A stretch of DNA of 64,000 bases. It comes from Rutpela maculata (Eukaryota; Arthropoda; Insecta; Coleoptera; Cerambycidae). A program made the translations under genes and the position numbers. This document shows, piece after piece, positions 46,392 to 58,530 of this stretch. The notes under the pieces are model-generated. The model worked only from the letters and a program-made list of their open reading frames with translations, was not told the origin of the DNA and did not search any database. The stretch's first letter is position 1; every line of letters starts with the position of its first letter. The stretch lies in the NCBI GenBank assembly GCA_936432065.2, contig OW386285.2:101313869-101377868 (forward strand), read 5' to 3'.

Positions 46392-47232
46392 TAGGGATTG
46401 CAATTTACCGGAAGTTTTAATAACCGGTAAATCGGTAAATAAAAATATAATATAATAAAAAAATAATATATATAATAACCGGTTAACTGGTATTTACCGG
46501 TAATTTTTAGAATGAATGATTAGGGTGGCGAAAATGGCAATTCTCTTTTTCCATTTACAAAATTATCTAAATTTAACAAGAAACATTTTTATATACGTAT
46601 ATTTAATATAATGAACAAACAAAAGGTTTTTTATCAAAAGGAAAAAATATAAATGAAATAAATTTAAATAAACAATTATTCGGTAAATAACAAAAATATC
46701 AACTTAAATAACAAAAATTATAAACATAAACTCAAATAGGGCATTTACCGAATACCTAATCTAAAAATATAATATTTTTTAAAAGTAGCCCGTTAAAAAG
46801 GTTAGGTTTTCAAAGCTATATCTGTTAGTCGTCTGATATTTGTGCATAGAATACCACCATCTGAAGATGCCCTTCCTCAATCGATATTGGTGGATCGATA
46901 AGTTAATAAGAATTGGTAACAACATACTTCTAAATGTATTCCACGGATATTTGCGACAGTGAAATATTCAATTTCCTGTAGCAAGATATTTTATTGGTGT
47001 TTGGATTTTCCTTTTTATAATATTATTTATTTATTGTTAAAAGTGCTCAGTGTTGGAACAGTCACTCTGTATTTAGTGAATACTAGTCACTGATATAAAT
47101 AGAAACTTTGAATATGTGACATATCGTAAGTTCAGAATTTACCGAAATAACCGGTAAAAAATTAAAATAACCGGTAATTATCGTCATGTGTTTTTTGTCC
47201 TGATAACCGGTTAACTGGTATTGCAATCCCTA
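46392..47232. mobile_element. Non-autonomous hAT element, 841 bp
   Basis: Ends tagggattgcaat and attgcaatcccta, subterminal ccggtaa / ttaccgg repeats, and an exact 8 bp TSD ctggctat at 46384-46391 and 47233-47240. No coding capacity. Confidence 0.95.
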
Positions 47233-47935
47233 CTGGCTATTGACTGGTTAACAGTTCCTTGTCTCATTATTTCCTTTGCACATCACTGTAAAGCGGCCAC
47301 TTCAGCCTGAAATACTGTGGCATGTATTCCTAGACTTATCGAGATTTTTATTTTCAACCTTATCCTGTAAATTGGGCATTCCTAGAATGGGATCTGCCTT
47401 CAGTTCTGAGTATAACTTTTGGTGCTCTGTTGTTGTCTTATCTGTGTTGTGTCTTGCATCAGCCTGTGTAGCACTGAACAAGCTTCCCCTTGGATAAATA
47501 TATGTGTAGTGGTGGCAGGTTTAAAAGGACTTTCAATGCAGCCGTGGGAGTAGTTTTTATGGCTTCCATGACACACAGGCAAGCAAGCCTTTGTACACCA
47601 CCGATCCATAGGTTATCATGGGTCTAATGCCGCTTGTGTATAACCAAATGGTCATCTTGGAGTTGAACACTCAGATTTTTCCACACATCTGCCTGCATCT
47701 TCTCAGGGCAATGGTTGCTTTCTCTCTGAATTTTTGGATGTGGGAAATCCATGTCAGCTTTTGGTCAAAAATCACTTGTAGATATTTAACCCCGCTGGCA
47801 AATGGAATTTCCACTTCATTGAACCTTAAGGATTTTAGGCCTCTCAAGGCTCTTTACTGCAATGCCTACTTCATTTATGTGTGCAGATGGTTATTTAAGA
47901 AACTAGTGAACTATGAAATTGAGAAAGACAAATAA

Positions 47936-48427
47936 TGTCGGTTTAAAACATTTTTACCTATGGTATTACCAGGACTTTAAGTTTTTGGAATATCTTACCT
48001 ACAAAAAACGGGGCAGGCAAATAAACATTTTGAAACTTGCTCAGAATTTTATGAATAATACAATACAAAATTTTTTTTCTGTACAAGCGATTTTACAGTT
48101 TTAGAAACGTGCTGATCAAACAGAAACATGTCGAATAAATAGAAATGTGCCAATCAAATATACCCTTCATTTTCATATTTGGAAAGAGTTTAGGAAAATA
48201 ATTATCGTTTCAAAAATGGTTAATACTTCACATATTAATACATACTTACATTATATAATACTTCAAAAACGGATCTTGATATATAAAATAGTGATTGTAA
48301 TCCAATTTTTTTTCAAATTCATAATATAAAGTAGAGTTTTGTGAATCGCTGGTTCTATTAGATGCAATCTCGTATAGCTAAAATGACGATACATTAGAAC
48401 AACTTCTAAATAGAGTAATTATAATAC
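47936..48427. other. Intron sequence downstream of gene A exon, nothing recognised
   Basis: AT-rich. If gene A is intact this begins the intron following exon 48428-48589. The next exon was not found. Confidence 0.4.
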
Positions 48428-48589
48428 TTTTTTCCCAAATTGGACAGGAACAATACTATCATCTTCAGCATGTAAAATCATTATTGGACAAGATACATGT
48501 AAAATATTTGTGGCTGTGTCAAATATGAAGCCATTCTCATATAATGGATTCAATATAGTCTCCTTAAACCAAGGCAACCAAGAAAATAT
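48428..48589 (-). CDS. ABHD12-like gene A, exon with HAEDD
   Basis: 162 bp (54 codons), phase 0 at both ends: acceptor ttttttttag before 48589 and donor gtatta after 48428. The peptide begins IFSWLPWFKETILNPLYENG and contains SCPIMILHAEDDSIVPVQFG. The catalytic acid (Asp) of the hydrolase triad is in the HAEDD motif, as in ABHD12. Joined in phase with exon 60038-60285 through an 11.4 kb intron. No disabling change was seen. The final His-bearing exon should lie below 48428 but I could not find it. Confidence 0.88.
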
Positions 48590-48866
48590 CTAAAAAAAAA
48601 AAATTTATGTAGGTATACGAATATATGCATACATATGCTGAAGGGACTCGATCAATGTTGTATTGTACAAATGAAATGAAGCACCTTCGTTATTATTATC
48701 TATACAGAGGAGGAAGAAAAAGTGGTTTTTATTTATTCTTAGTAACCCGTTAAGAGAGCATTATGAAACTTTTGCAATACTTCATCATTTCATAATATAA
48801 TTAGAAAATATTTTAACCATATGCATATGAAACTGAAGTGGACTGTAGAGTTTTCAACATTATTTT
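48590..48866. other. Intron sequence, nothing recognised
   Basis: Short AT-rich stretch between the exon and the LINE 3' end. Confidence 0.4.
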
Positions 48867-49619
48867 CTGAAATAATAATAATAAAGTACTTTATTGGTAA
48901 AACCAAATGGCTATCGACCGAAGTCCTTCTGCCAGTTGCATATTTAAACATATTTTACATATAATTTTATAGGAAGTTATAATAAGAAAGTATAAATATC
49001 TTGATTTACAAAAAAAAAAAGAAAAAAAAGGGAAACTCTTCTTTGCAATTATTCTTCATTAAGTTCTTTAAGGAGTTCTAATATGGTTTTTTCGGGGTAC
49101 TTGTGCTTCGAGCGTTGTTGTTCTCGTGCCTTACAAAATGGTTGCATCGTAGTCAGAGTGTGTTCGTTTTTTGCAAATTTAGTGGTGAGGTGCACAAGAC
49201 GTTGGGCTATGGGTTGGGTATTTGTTGCTTCGTAGAGAAGATTATTTGGAGGGTTATGTAGGGCATTTCTTGGATGACGGATTTTAGTTATTGAGCGTAT
49301 GGTGGATGTTTTTGCTACTTTAAGGTTATTTATTGCTGGTTTTCTGCAATTTATATATAATGGGTGTGCATATTCAATTTATTCTTACTGCATATGGATT
49401 TATATGTGTGCCACTGTTTTCTTGTTTATTCCCTTATCTTTGTATGTCAAGTTTCTGAAATGTTTTCCTCTGGTTATGCATTTTTTCTTTATGAGGTTTG
49501 TGTGGTGGTTGAAATTAAGCTTGTGGTCTAAGTGTATACCCAAGTAATTGGCAACAGGTTTATTTTTTAATGTTTGTCCATTTATTGAAATTGTTGGTCA
49601 ATTGTCAGTTTGGGTGTGA

Positions 49620-49815
49620 TTGAATACAATGAACTGTGACTTAATTGGATTTGCTTTTAATCTCCATAAACCAGGTTGTTGTTCTGTCCATAAGTTGTTG
49701 CAATTTAGTTACCGTACAGGTAATCGAGCTGTTATGAGATACCAGCGCGGTATCATCAGCATATTGGAGGGTATAGAGGTCCTTGTTAAATGTGTTTTGG
49801 TTTGCCCTGTTATTG

Positions 49816-49851
<36 letters not shown>

Positions 49852-49880
49852 CAATAACAGGGCAAACCAAAACACATTTA

Positions 49881-49948
<68 letters not shown>

Positions 49949-51400
49949 CGTAGCAGTATACATTGTATAGGAGGGGTGAAAGTGGCGAGCCCTGGGGGAC
50001 TCCTTGTTGTGGTGAGAAATTATTAGAGTATTTGCCGTTAATTTTAACTTGTAGGCTGCGATTATTCAGATAGTCTTTTATTAAGTAAATCAGATGTTTT
50101 GGACAGTTTAACAAATGTAGTTTGTATAATATACCTTCATGCCACACACTGTCGAAGGCCCTGTTAATGTCTAAAAAGATTGCAGCACTGTGTTGACCTG
50201 AGAGTTTCGCTGTTTGTACATTAGAAACTAAAATTGTGAGAGCGGTTGCACTGTTGAACGTTTTTCTTGAAACCCGAATTGGTAGTTTGGTATTTTAATT
50301 TGTACATGTTTATTGAGAATGTTTTTTATTATTTTTTCGAAGTTTTTGGCCAACACTGACAGCAAGGTTATTGGCCTATAATTACTTGCTTTGCTATGGT
50401 CTGTGTTAGGTTTAGCAATGGCTATTATAGTTCCTCGTTTCCATTTGTCTGGGAAATAATGTGTGTTTAGGCAGTATTCGTAGCATTTTATTATAAACAG
50501 GTGAATTTCTTGATTTAGTTTTCTTATACAATTTTTTGTTATGTGGTCTTCTCTTGGAGTCGTGCTTTTTCCTTCGTATATGATTTCATAATAGGTGTCT
50601 TCATCTATTTTGTGGTTTTCAGTTCTCCTCTCATTTTCAAAAAAATTTGTGTACTAGTTTGTTACACTCCTACTGTGAGCTTATCATTGAATTCATTAAT
50701 AATTTCTTCATTGATTGGATCATGTTGGTTATTAATATAGTTCTTCATTTCAATATTTACTTTTTCCATATCACATTTATTATAATTTATTTTGAACTCT
50801 GCATCCAGTTGTATGTTTGGCATATTTAAATCCAATGTTATCTGAATGGCTAGATGGTCAGAGCCTATATCGGGGTGGGTTTCGATTTGTTTTATGTTTT
50901 TTTCCAGATTGTGTGTATATAGGATTAAATCGGGAGTACTGTCTGGGTTGTTTTCCATAATGAATGAGGGTGGTGTTAGTGCCTTTTTGAATGTTGAGTT
51001 ATCTGTGAAGGTTTTTATTTGCTTCTCTCCTTTTGTTGACGTTAAAAACCCCTATTATCAGTGCATATTTACATAATGCCGCTTTGTTGAATATTGTGTC
51101 CTCAATATTATTAGATGAGTGGTGTATGTACACCAAGATTACATGTATCTTGTCATCCTGGAATGGTATATAGAAGTGTGTCACTTCATTTAAGGGATTA
51201 TTGATTCTAGGTGCGTTTTCTTTCGTCATTCTTAGAGTAGGACATAACTGCACCAGACTTCCCCCACGGGCATTGTTTATTATGTTTCCATCTCTTTGAA
51301 TTATATCCCAATTTCGATAGCCTGTATTACTGTCCTTTTTGGTTTTTGTTTCAACAAATAGAGTACAGTTGATATTATTCTGTTCGACAAAGTTGTTAAT
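49620..51400 (-). pseudogene. LINE ORF2 endonuclease-RT, frameshifted
   Basis: APE endonuclease pieces at 51400-50662, including the IGSDHLAIQI box near the domain end. RT follows: VPQGSPLSPLLYN at 50147-49950 and QYADDTALVSHN at ~49745. Catalytic motifs are intact, but frame changes occur and a (TA)n expansion with duplicated flanks separates the two RT motifs. Confidence 0.82.
49780..49955. repeat. TA-centred hairpin and second (TA)n run
   Basis: Left arm gttaaatgtgttttggtttg + ccctgttattgtta, a TA run (~49819-49847), then the exact mirror arm to about 49881, and then a second TA run to about 49948. The arms are ~34 bases of LINE coding sequence. Confidence 0.92.
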
Positions 51401-51446
51401 TATATGTTTTTTTGGTATGTAGCTGTTAACGTTTGCATATAATATA

Positions 51447-52742
51447 TTAAATAGGCCGGTGAGTTTGAACTAAGGCAGTGTCGCCTTGTTTGGGTTCAGT
51501 GGGTGAAGTTGAATTTGGGTCGTCCAGGTCAAACATAAATATCAATGCACGGTTTCCTGTGAACACTATGCTTGTGTCGTTGTTGAATTCGCTTATAAAT
51601 CTTTTTTTGAGTTTCTGCACTAATTCCTCTCTGTTTGTATTTTTGGGTTTGTTTAATTTTCTCATGTAAGTATTAATAATGTGATCGTGGATGGTAATTT
51701 TTGAGTGGATTTTGGTGTTTTTTTTCGAGTCGTCTTTAATTTCCTGTGTTTTTTTATTCAAAGATTTAATCGTGGCGTTGGGTATTCCTTCAATGGGCTT
51801 AGTTGGACGTTTTGGGCATTTAAAAGCCCATGCTGCTCCACAAGCATTACATTTAGGAGGCAAGTTTGTTGAGCATTTGTTGGTGGCATGGTTTTCACCA
51901 CATTCATTACATTTAATTGGTGTGTTCCAGTCTTCTGTTTTGTGTTTGAATTGTAGGCACTTGTTACATGGTATGGGGGTTGGTTCTGGCGGTGCACTGG
52001 CATATACTGGGTAGTGCCTATTTTTAAAAAATAATCCTTCATTTAGGAGTTTTCGTAGCTTTTAAAACAGCCCGTTATAATTCTGATGAATGAGGTTGGT
52101 TTTCCTGTAGCTCTAGAGATGATTCGTTTGCAAAAACGCTGTTCAATTCTGTGATTTCTTAGGTGTTCGCTAATATCGTTGTCTTGTATCACTGTTTCGA
52201 CTTGAGAGATTATGGCCGAATATGATTTTTGCCGTTGTATTGTTTTTGGTTTCTGGGTATTTGAATTGGTTTCAGTACAATTAATGATGGTTTGGTGGGT
52301 TTTAAGTCTCTCAAGGTGATTTGTTATGATTACTTTTGGAGAATTTGATTTTAAAAGGAAGCCTTTTTTGTATTATTATTATGTCTTTAGCATTGGGTTG
52401 CTCTTTCTCCCAGATGTCTGCCATTTGGATCCTGTTGTTAATATTTTGGTTTGTGTTTATATAAAATAAATGGTTGTATTGTTTGTTTACAATTTCTAGC
52501 ATTTTAGCTGAGAAGTTTTTATGTTTCTTTTTTGATGGGTAGGCTTTTTGTGTTTCTTTATCAATGTTGATGTTTTGTTTAGGTGGTGTTTTTTTTGTAG
52601 GTTGGTTAATTTCATCTCCTTGCTGTGTTCCAATAATTCTGTGTATATCTTCTAATGATGGCTCTTTTCTCTTTCTTCCTGATCTTTTACTCATTTCCCA
52701 TTCCATTAGGTCATCATTGGTTTCACTTTCACTCATTTTCAA
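51447..52742 (-). pseudogene. LINE ORF1 (Gag-like, zinc knuckles), frameshifted
   Basis: ATG near 52742, basic N-terminus (SKRSGRKRKEPS), then an RNA-binding region. After frameshifts between 52311 and 52042 comes a set of CCHC knuckles (CNECGENHATNKC; CNACGAAWAFKCPK) in the 51863-51447 part, followed by a charged tail. Usual ORF1 of Jockey-type LINEs; binds RNA for transport and target priming. Confidence 0.8.
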
Positions 52743-52845
52743 TTAGTTTAACTCACTCACACACTGTTTACTCTGTGAGTGCTTTCTTTGAACTGTTATT
52801 TTCTTATTTTTTAAGTTTATTTTAATTTAGTGCTGAAATACAATT

Positions 52846-53068
52846 GAAGGGGTGGATGGATAAAGGTGCTAATGTTACTTATTATCGACTAGAAGCTTTG
52901 AGCTATGTTGTTCCTTAGCGTCTTTATCAATTTGGTATCTAAGAATATAGCCATAGAAGTGAAGCTAAACGTGATGATAAATTGTATCATCACTTAACAG
53001 CTTCATCGAATAGAGTAACTCAATTTTTGAAAAAATGTCAGTTAACACCTTTATCCATCCACCCTTTC
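52846..53068. mobile_element. MITE, 223 bp
   Basis: Terminal repeats gaaggggtggatggataaag and ctttatccatccaccctttc (one mismatch), then gtg/cac. Flanked by aatt on each side (52842-52845, 53069-53072). Interior also partly self-complementary (tgatgataaattgtatcatc). Confidence 0.9.
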
Positions 53069-53072
53069 AATT

Positions 53073-53380
53073 CATAAGAATGATTTAAACAAGCAGGCGT
53101 TGTTTAAAAAGTAAAACAACAATATTTATTAAACACTTAATTGAATATATAAAGCAAATTAAATTTTATTTTTAGATAATAAATTCGTTTTTTCTACCTC
53201 CCATGTAACTGTAACTTCTTTGAAAAGCATTTTGCCTATTTTTTTATGTCAAATCAGCATTTTGTTTCTTATTTTTTTATGTCGAATCAGCTGCCGAAAT
53301 TATCAACATCATAAATATTTAACATATTTGTACTTACTTTATGCATTAGTTAAAAAAAGGGAATATGTTAATGCAGATAT
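53073..53380. other. Unassigned AT-rich sequence
   Basis: No gene. Two short phrases (cattttg, atttttttatgtc.aatcagc) repeat near 53230-53290. Confidence 0.4.
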
Positions 53381-53388
53381 ATTAAAAT

Positions 53389-53795
53389 CAGGGACCGAAA
53401 CCGAAATTAATTTCGGTTACGGTTATCGTATGCCATTTTCAGTTTTCATAGCAACGACAATTTGGTTTTCATTTACGATTTCGGTTTTCAAGGCAGCGAC
53501 AATTCAGTTCTCGGTTATGGTTTCGGTTTACAGATCCGTGGCAATTCGGTTTCTGTTAGAAAAAATTAGTAATTACGGTGCAGTTTTCGGTTACGGTTTT
53601 GGTCCGTGGCTTTTTACTTGCCTTTTACCTTATATAATCTTTATAATGGACGAATCGATTTAGATATGGCTTTCACCATACAATTTGGTATTTCTACACC
53701 ACGGTTTAAAGATTTGAATCTTTGATTTCAACCATATTTTTTTAACTTTAAATTCGTAATTATGGTGCGGTTTTCGGTTACGGTTTCAGTCCCTG
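53389..53795. mobile_element. hAT MITE, 407 bp
   Basis: Ends cagggaccgaaaccg and cggtttcagtccctg, with internal repeats of tttcggttacggtt. Exact 8 bp TSD attaaaat at 53381-53388 and 53796-53803. Confidence 0.95.
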
Positions 53796-53803
53796 ATTAA
53801 AAT

Positions 53804-54249
53804 ATGTATTTAAAGTACTTCCATTACATCAAGTGTTGCACGTCATCGCTACACATATTCTCACACCATAAAATACTAACTGAAAATTAAATCAACACGC
53901 TAATTTTGAACACACATACGGAAAACTTAGATCGGTATTGCGTAACATGCTCATAGAACCTTGTTTACTGTTCGAATACCTCCATTAGCTTGCATCATAT
54001 TGTCATTTTGTAGCACAATTGGTTAATTTGTCTTATTTTAACGTTTAATTAGTAAAAGTTTAATGAATATTTCATAGTAACAATGATATTGTGAAAAATG
54101 TTTTTGTTTTATATTAACAATATTATTGTATTGTTCAAGTAAAGCAATTCTGAAGTTTACAGTAATTGATTTTGAATCAGATTAATGATTTTTTAAGTAG
54201 AAATAAATTGCAAATGAATAGATTGTATCTAATATTTTTATAATTGTAC
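53804..54249. other. Unassigned AT-rich sequence
   Basis: No gene or repeat that I can support. Confidence 0.4.
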
Positions 54250-54536
54250 TAGTCCTGTCAATGAATGGTTTCTTGAGGGAAATGCCGAGATCACAATTTT
54301 TTACTTGAAGGCTGTGTTTGGACTATTTAGTAGGTAAACATACCAAAAGTCCCCGAACATAGGAGGTTCGGGGGGTGGAGGGGGCGCAAAGAAGGTCCCG
54401 GATTTTGGTTTTTCGCTCATATCTTGAAAACGGTTAGCCATAATCAAAAAGTGGCTATATGCAAAATTAAAGCTGACTAAACGTTCTACAATGATGTTTC
54501 TATTAAGTCAAAGTTGCCAAGCCAAGATGGTGGACA

Positions 54537-55725
54537 GTGAAAAATTGTGTAGTTAACTGCAGTTATTGTAGTAAAAAAGTAATTAAAAAACAAATTAAAT
54601 GCACAAAATGCAGTAAAACATACCATATAAGCTGTGCTGCAAGAATTACTTGTTGTGGTACTACACCGGCAGTCAGTAAAACTATAACCAAAGAAAGTGA
54701 TGTAGAAGAGACCAACAACAGTGATAGTGAGGATGACGAATTATCTAAATATCAAGAGCTTCTAAATGAAAACAATCAACTTAAAGTTTTTAATGCTGAA
54801 CTGATGGAGACGGTAAAGAAATTACAAGAAACAAACTCTAAGTTACAAAACGAGATTTCGCATTATCAAGCCAAAGAGATAAGCAACAGTAAGGTAACAC
54901 CTCCAGGCGGCAACTTAAGTTCATCGATTAAATCATACATTCAATCAGAAATAGATAAAAAAATCTCCAGGTTGCAGGGTGAACTAAATTACTTGGATTA
55001 CTTGAGAATTATAGATAACAAGCTGGACAATATGAACACAAACAAATCACAATTAAACATAAAAAGAAACATCTCACAAAAACAAGAAACAGCTAAAAAA
55101 GCTGCTACACCAACTCAAACAAAATCCAATTCAATGAGCATTGAACCAGGAACCCCCAAACAATCCAAACTAAACGAATTGGAAAGTAAACAATTAAAAA
55201 TAATAAATGACATAATTTCTCTAGAGCCAAGTACATTATCATACAGTCAAAGGAACTCCAACGAAAATCCCAGTGACGAGAGGAAGGATGTTGGTTTTAT
55301 ACAAGTTCCTTATGGGGACAAACGCCGATCAATTATGAAAAAAGATCAGAAAAAAGACCAGAATAAGCAAGTTATACAAGGCAGCGCTAAATCAAATGAT
55401 GACAAATTTTCTGCAGTTAAAACAATTGAGAACCTGGATTCATGTTGCAAACTTCCGTAAGGATCTGTCAGCTGACGAATTAACGGAATATCTATATGAT
55501 AAATTCACCAGGGATGATTTTGTCTGTTTTAAAATAAGGCCAAAACACAAGTGGCCCAAATTCAGCTCGTTCAAAATAGGAGCCGATATCTCTCTTGAAG
55601 AGACCCTGCTTAATCCGGATTCCTGGAACTCTTGCTTAGCAGTATCTAAATTTGATTTCTTTCTTGCAACGCGAAACAGAGTCTTATTTGAGAGAAGGTC
55701 CCAAACAGACAAAGCAGAGGGTTAA
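54537..55725 (+). pseudogene. LINE ORF1: zinc finger, coiled coil, C-terminal domain
   Basis: The open frame from 54537 shows a Cys/His-rich PHD-like finger (CSYCSKKV, KCTKCSKTYHISC, then CC), an acidic linker, a coiled coil (about residues 75-112) and a polar Ser/Lys-rich stretch. A frameshift near 55440 moves the rest to another frame (TWIHVANFRKDLSADELTEY ... FKIGADISLEETLL), ending at 55725. There is no in-frame ATG at the start. An ATG at 54527 is one base out of frame, suggesting a lost base in the nearby A run. Confidence 0.85.
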
Positions 55726-58530
55726 TTCAAAGCACCCAGAATCGAAGATCAAAGTAGTACATCAAAATGTACAGTGCATAAGCACCAGCATTAATCAGTT
55801 GGAGGAATTTTTTGAAAGTATAGATTACTGTCAAATTGCATGCCTCACAGAACACTGGCAATCGGATGAAGAGTTAGAAATATATAAAATAAAAAATTTA
55901 AGTCTCGCCTCCAGTTATTGTCGACTACATAGAGAACATGGAGGATCAGCAATTTATGTAGCAGATAGTGTACGATGGAAGCCGCGGGAAGACCTGTCAC
56001 AAATGTCAGAAAAATGTCACTTTGAGTGTAGTGCTATTGAATGTAATTTTATAAATAGTGATTGTGTAATTTTATGTGTATTTTTCGTCCTCCGAGTGGT
56101 TGTTTAGATACATTTTTATTCAAATTAAATATAATACTGGAAGGTTTGTTCAATGAAAGCAAGGCAGTCATTATAGCAGGTGACTTAAATATAGATTTTG
56201 CTAATGACAATGTAGGGAAATTTCAGCTATCGAGCAAAATCGAATCTTATGGCATGAAAGTCACAGTCAAGGACTTCACTAGAATTACTCCAACAAGTAA
56301 AAAAATCATTGACTATATCATTACTAACATCTCTTGTGATCATCAAACTCAGGTGGTACAATCGCTGATATCTGATCACAGGGCACAAACATTTTCTTTC
56401 CTAGTAAAAGCTAGCAAGCAACCACATATTTACACAAGGTCTTACAATGACGAAAATGTAAATAAATTTATTTCAGATTTAGAGGCAATGGATTGGTCTA
56501 GGGTATATAACGTTGATTCAGTAAATGATAAAACAAAATTTTTTTTAGAACTAATAAAAAATAGCTTCAATGCTAGCTTTCCACTAATCAAGAGAAATAT
56601 TAAAAAGCCACGTAAGTCAGACTGGTATACTCCTGAATTACACCAATTAAAAAACCAACTGAAGCTTCTAGAAAATATAAGCAATACAAATGGAGACTAT
56701 AGACCTGCACATTCTTATGCTAAAAAAATTTACGAGGAACGCTTAAAGGCAGCTAAGAGTCAGTATTATGAAAAAGTCATTAATAACTCGGTCAATAAAT
56801 CCAAATGTATCTGGAACCTCATAAACTCAACCATTGGTAATAAAATCGATAATAAGCTACCAGAAGAAGACCCACTTATATTGGCAAATAAGTTTAACTC
56901 ATTTTTTAGTGAAACGATTTCTAATCTTTTAAAAAACTTGGAGGAAAAGGAAAGCACAAAAAATTATAGTAACTTAACAAAAACAAATACAGAATCCATG
57001 TTTATATATCCTATCACATCCGAAGAAATTTGTAACATAGTAAAAAAATTTAAATCTAAAAATTCCAGTGGGTTTGATGGTATATCAACTAATTTGCTGA
57101 AAAAATGTATACAAGCTCTAGCTACCACACTCTTCAATACATCGCTATCACAAGGAACATTTCCTGATGTATTAAAATTGGCGATTGTAATACCCTTGCA
57201 CAAGAAAGGAGATACAAATGAACTAGGGAACTACCGTCCTGTGAGTCTGTTGTCTGTTTTTTCGAAAATCCTTGAAACACTCATGTATAATAGGCTGCTC
57301 CTATTTCTTAACAGATACAACTTTTTTAATAACTTTCAGCATGGATTCAGAAAAGCAGATCAACAACGACAGCACTATTCAATTTCGTTGAGGTAGTATT
57401 AAAGGCTTTGGATGGCCAGGAAATTGCCTGTGGACTCTTTCTAGACCTATTCAAGGCATTGGATAGCCTAGATCACAATAAGCTCCTAAGCAAACTGGAA
57501 AAAATTGGTGTTAGAGGAATTGGCCTTCAATGGTTTAGATCATATTTGCAAAACAGAACGCATAAGACCTCTGTAATACATGACGGGAAAAAATATGAAT
57601 CCAATACTATATGTTGCAACTACGGAGTGCCCCAAGGAAGTGTTTTTGGACCTCTTCTTTTTATAATATTCGTCAATGATTTAGTCAATGTAATAGAAAA
57701 TAACGCTAAAATAAATATTGTCAGCTATGCCAACGATACTAATTTAATCATAACGGGCAAAACTCTCAACGAAATTGCTGTCAGACTTGAAGAGCTCTGG
57801 TTCAACGCAAGAGATTGGTTTACTAACAATAATCTTATTCTTAATGTGTAAAAAACAAATTGTGTCATTTTTAAGATAGGTCAAATATCAAAATACCTGA
57901 GCACCTAGCTGATACAGTGCCAATTACGACAACAGATTCAACTAAATTACTAGGCATAACACTAGACAACAACATTAAATGGTCTGCACATATGGACCTC
58001 ACAGTGAATAAATTAAATTAAATAAATCATGCTTATCACGTTCCTTTAACAGCAGTAATCTTCTCACAGTGTACCACGCAAACTTTCTCTCCATTGCTAA
58101 ATATGGAATTGAAATCTGGGGTGGTTCATCAAGCCTCCCCAAAATTTTTAAACTGCAAAAGAAAGCAATTAGGGTGATATTCAGAATGAAATTTGATGAG
58201 TCTTGTAGAGGCCGATTCAGGGAGAATAAACTACTCACAATCTCAGGTTTATATATTTATTCCTGTTTGATGTTCTTAAAAAACAACAATTTGGAATTTA
58301 TAAACGTAAGCACAGACCATGCATACGATACTAGGCACAAAATGAATTATGTTTATCCAGTACATAGATTAACACTCACGGAAAAAGGACTACATTATGC
58401 TGCACTAAAATTTTTTAATGCACTCCCCAACACTATAAAAAATATTGTTAACCTCAAATGTTTCAGTAAACAAGCCTTTCAGTACATATGTAGTATTGGG
58501 CCATACACAACTCAAGAATATTATGTATGA
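55652..58530 (+). pseudogene. LINE ORF2: endonuclease and RT, broken
   Basis: Pieces 55652-56107 and 56062-57396 give the APE endonuclease (VVHQNVQCIS, CLTEHWQS, IIAGDLNIDF, SDHRAQTFSF) and the RT start (NYRPVSLLSVFSKILETLMY, NNFQHGFRKA). 57408-57851 has FLDLFKALDSLDH, GVPQGSVFGPLLF and SYANDTNLII. 58069-58530 is the post-RT tail. At least four frame breaks. The RT box reads YAND, so the first catalytic Asp is changed to Asn. Confidence 0.87.

Larger units (their letters stand above)
45370..47935 (-). pseudogene. RNase H-bearing LINE, 3' part, decayed
   Basis: On the minus strand the upstream part (47900-47500) encodes the end of RT (VKYLQVIFDQKLTWISHI; then IRPMITYGSVV). The downstream part (46036-45755) shows an RNase H-linked region, with a frameshift into LLTGHCRLHRYMSLMGLAED then ATCRFC near 45710-45770. 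This arrangement is typical of R1/LOA/I-type LINEs. Interrupted by an hAT MITE (46392-47232) and an inverted duplication. Confidence 0.75.
48875..52832 (-). mobile_element. Near full-length Jockey-like LINE
   Basis: Minus-strand element of ~4 kb with 5' UTR, ORF1, ORF2 and a (tta)n 3' tail (read on plus as aataataataataaag at 48870-48885). Likely TSD ctgaaata at 48867-48874 and 52833-52840. Same tail type as the LINE at 41306-44737. It sits in the gene A intron in the sense of transcription. Confidence 0.88.
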
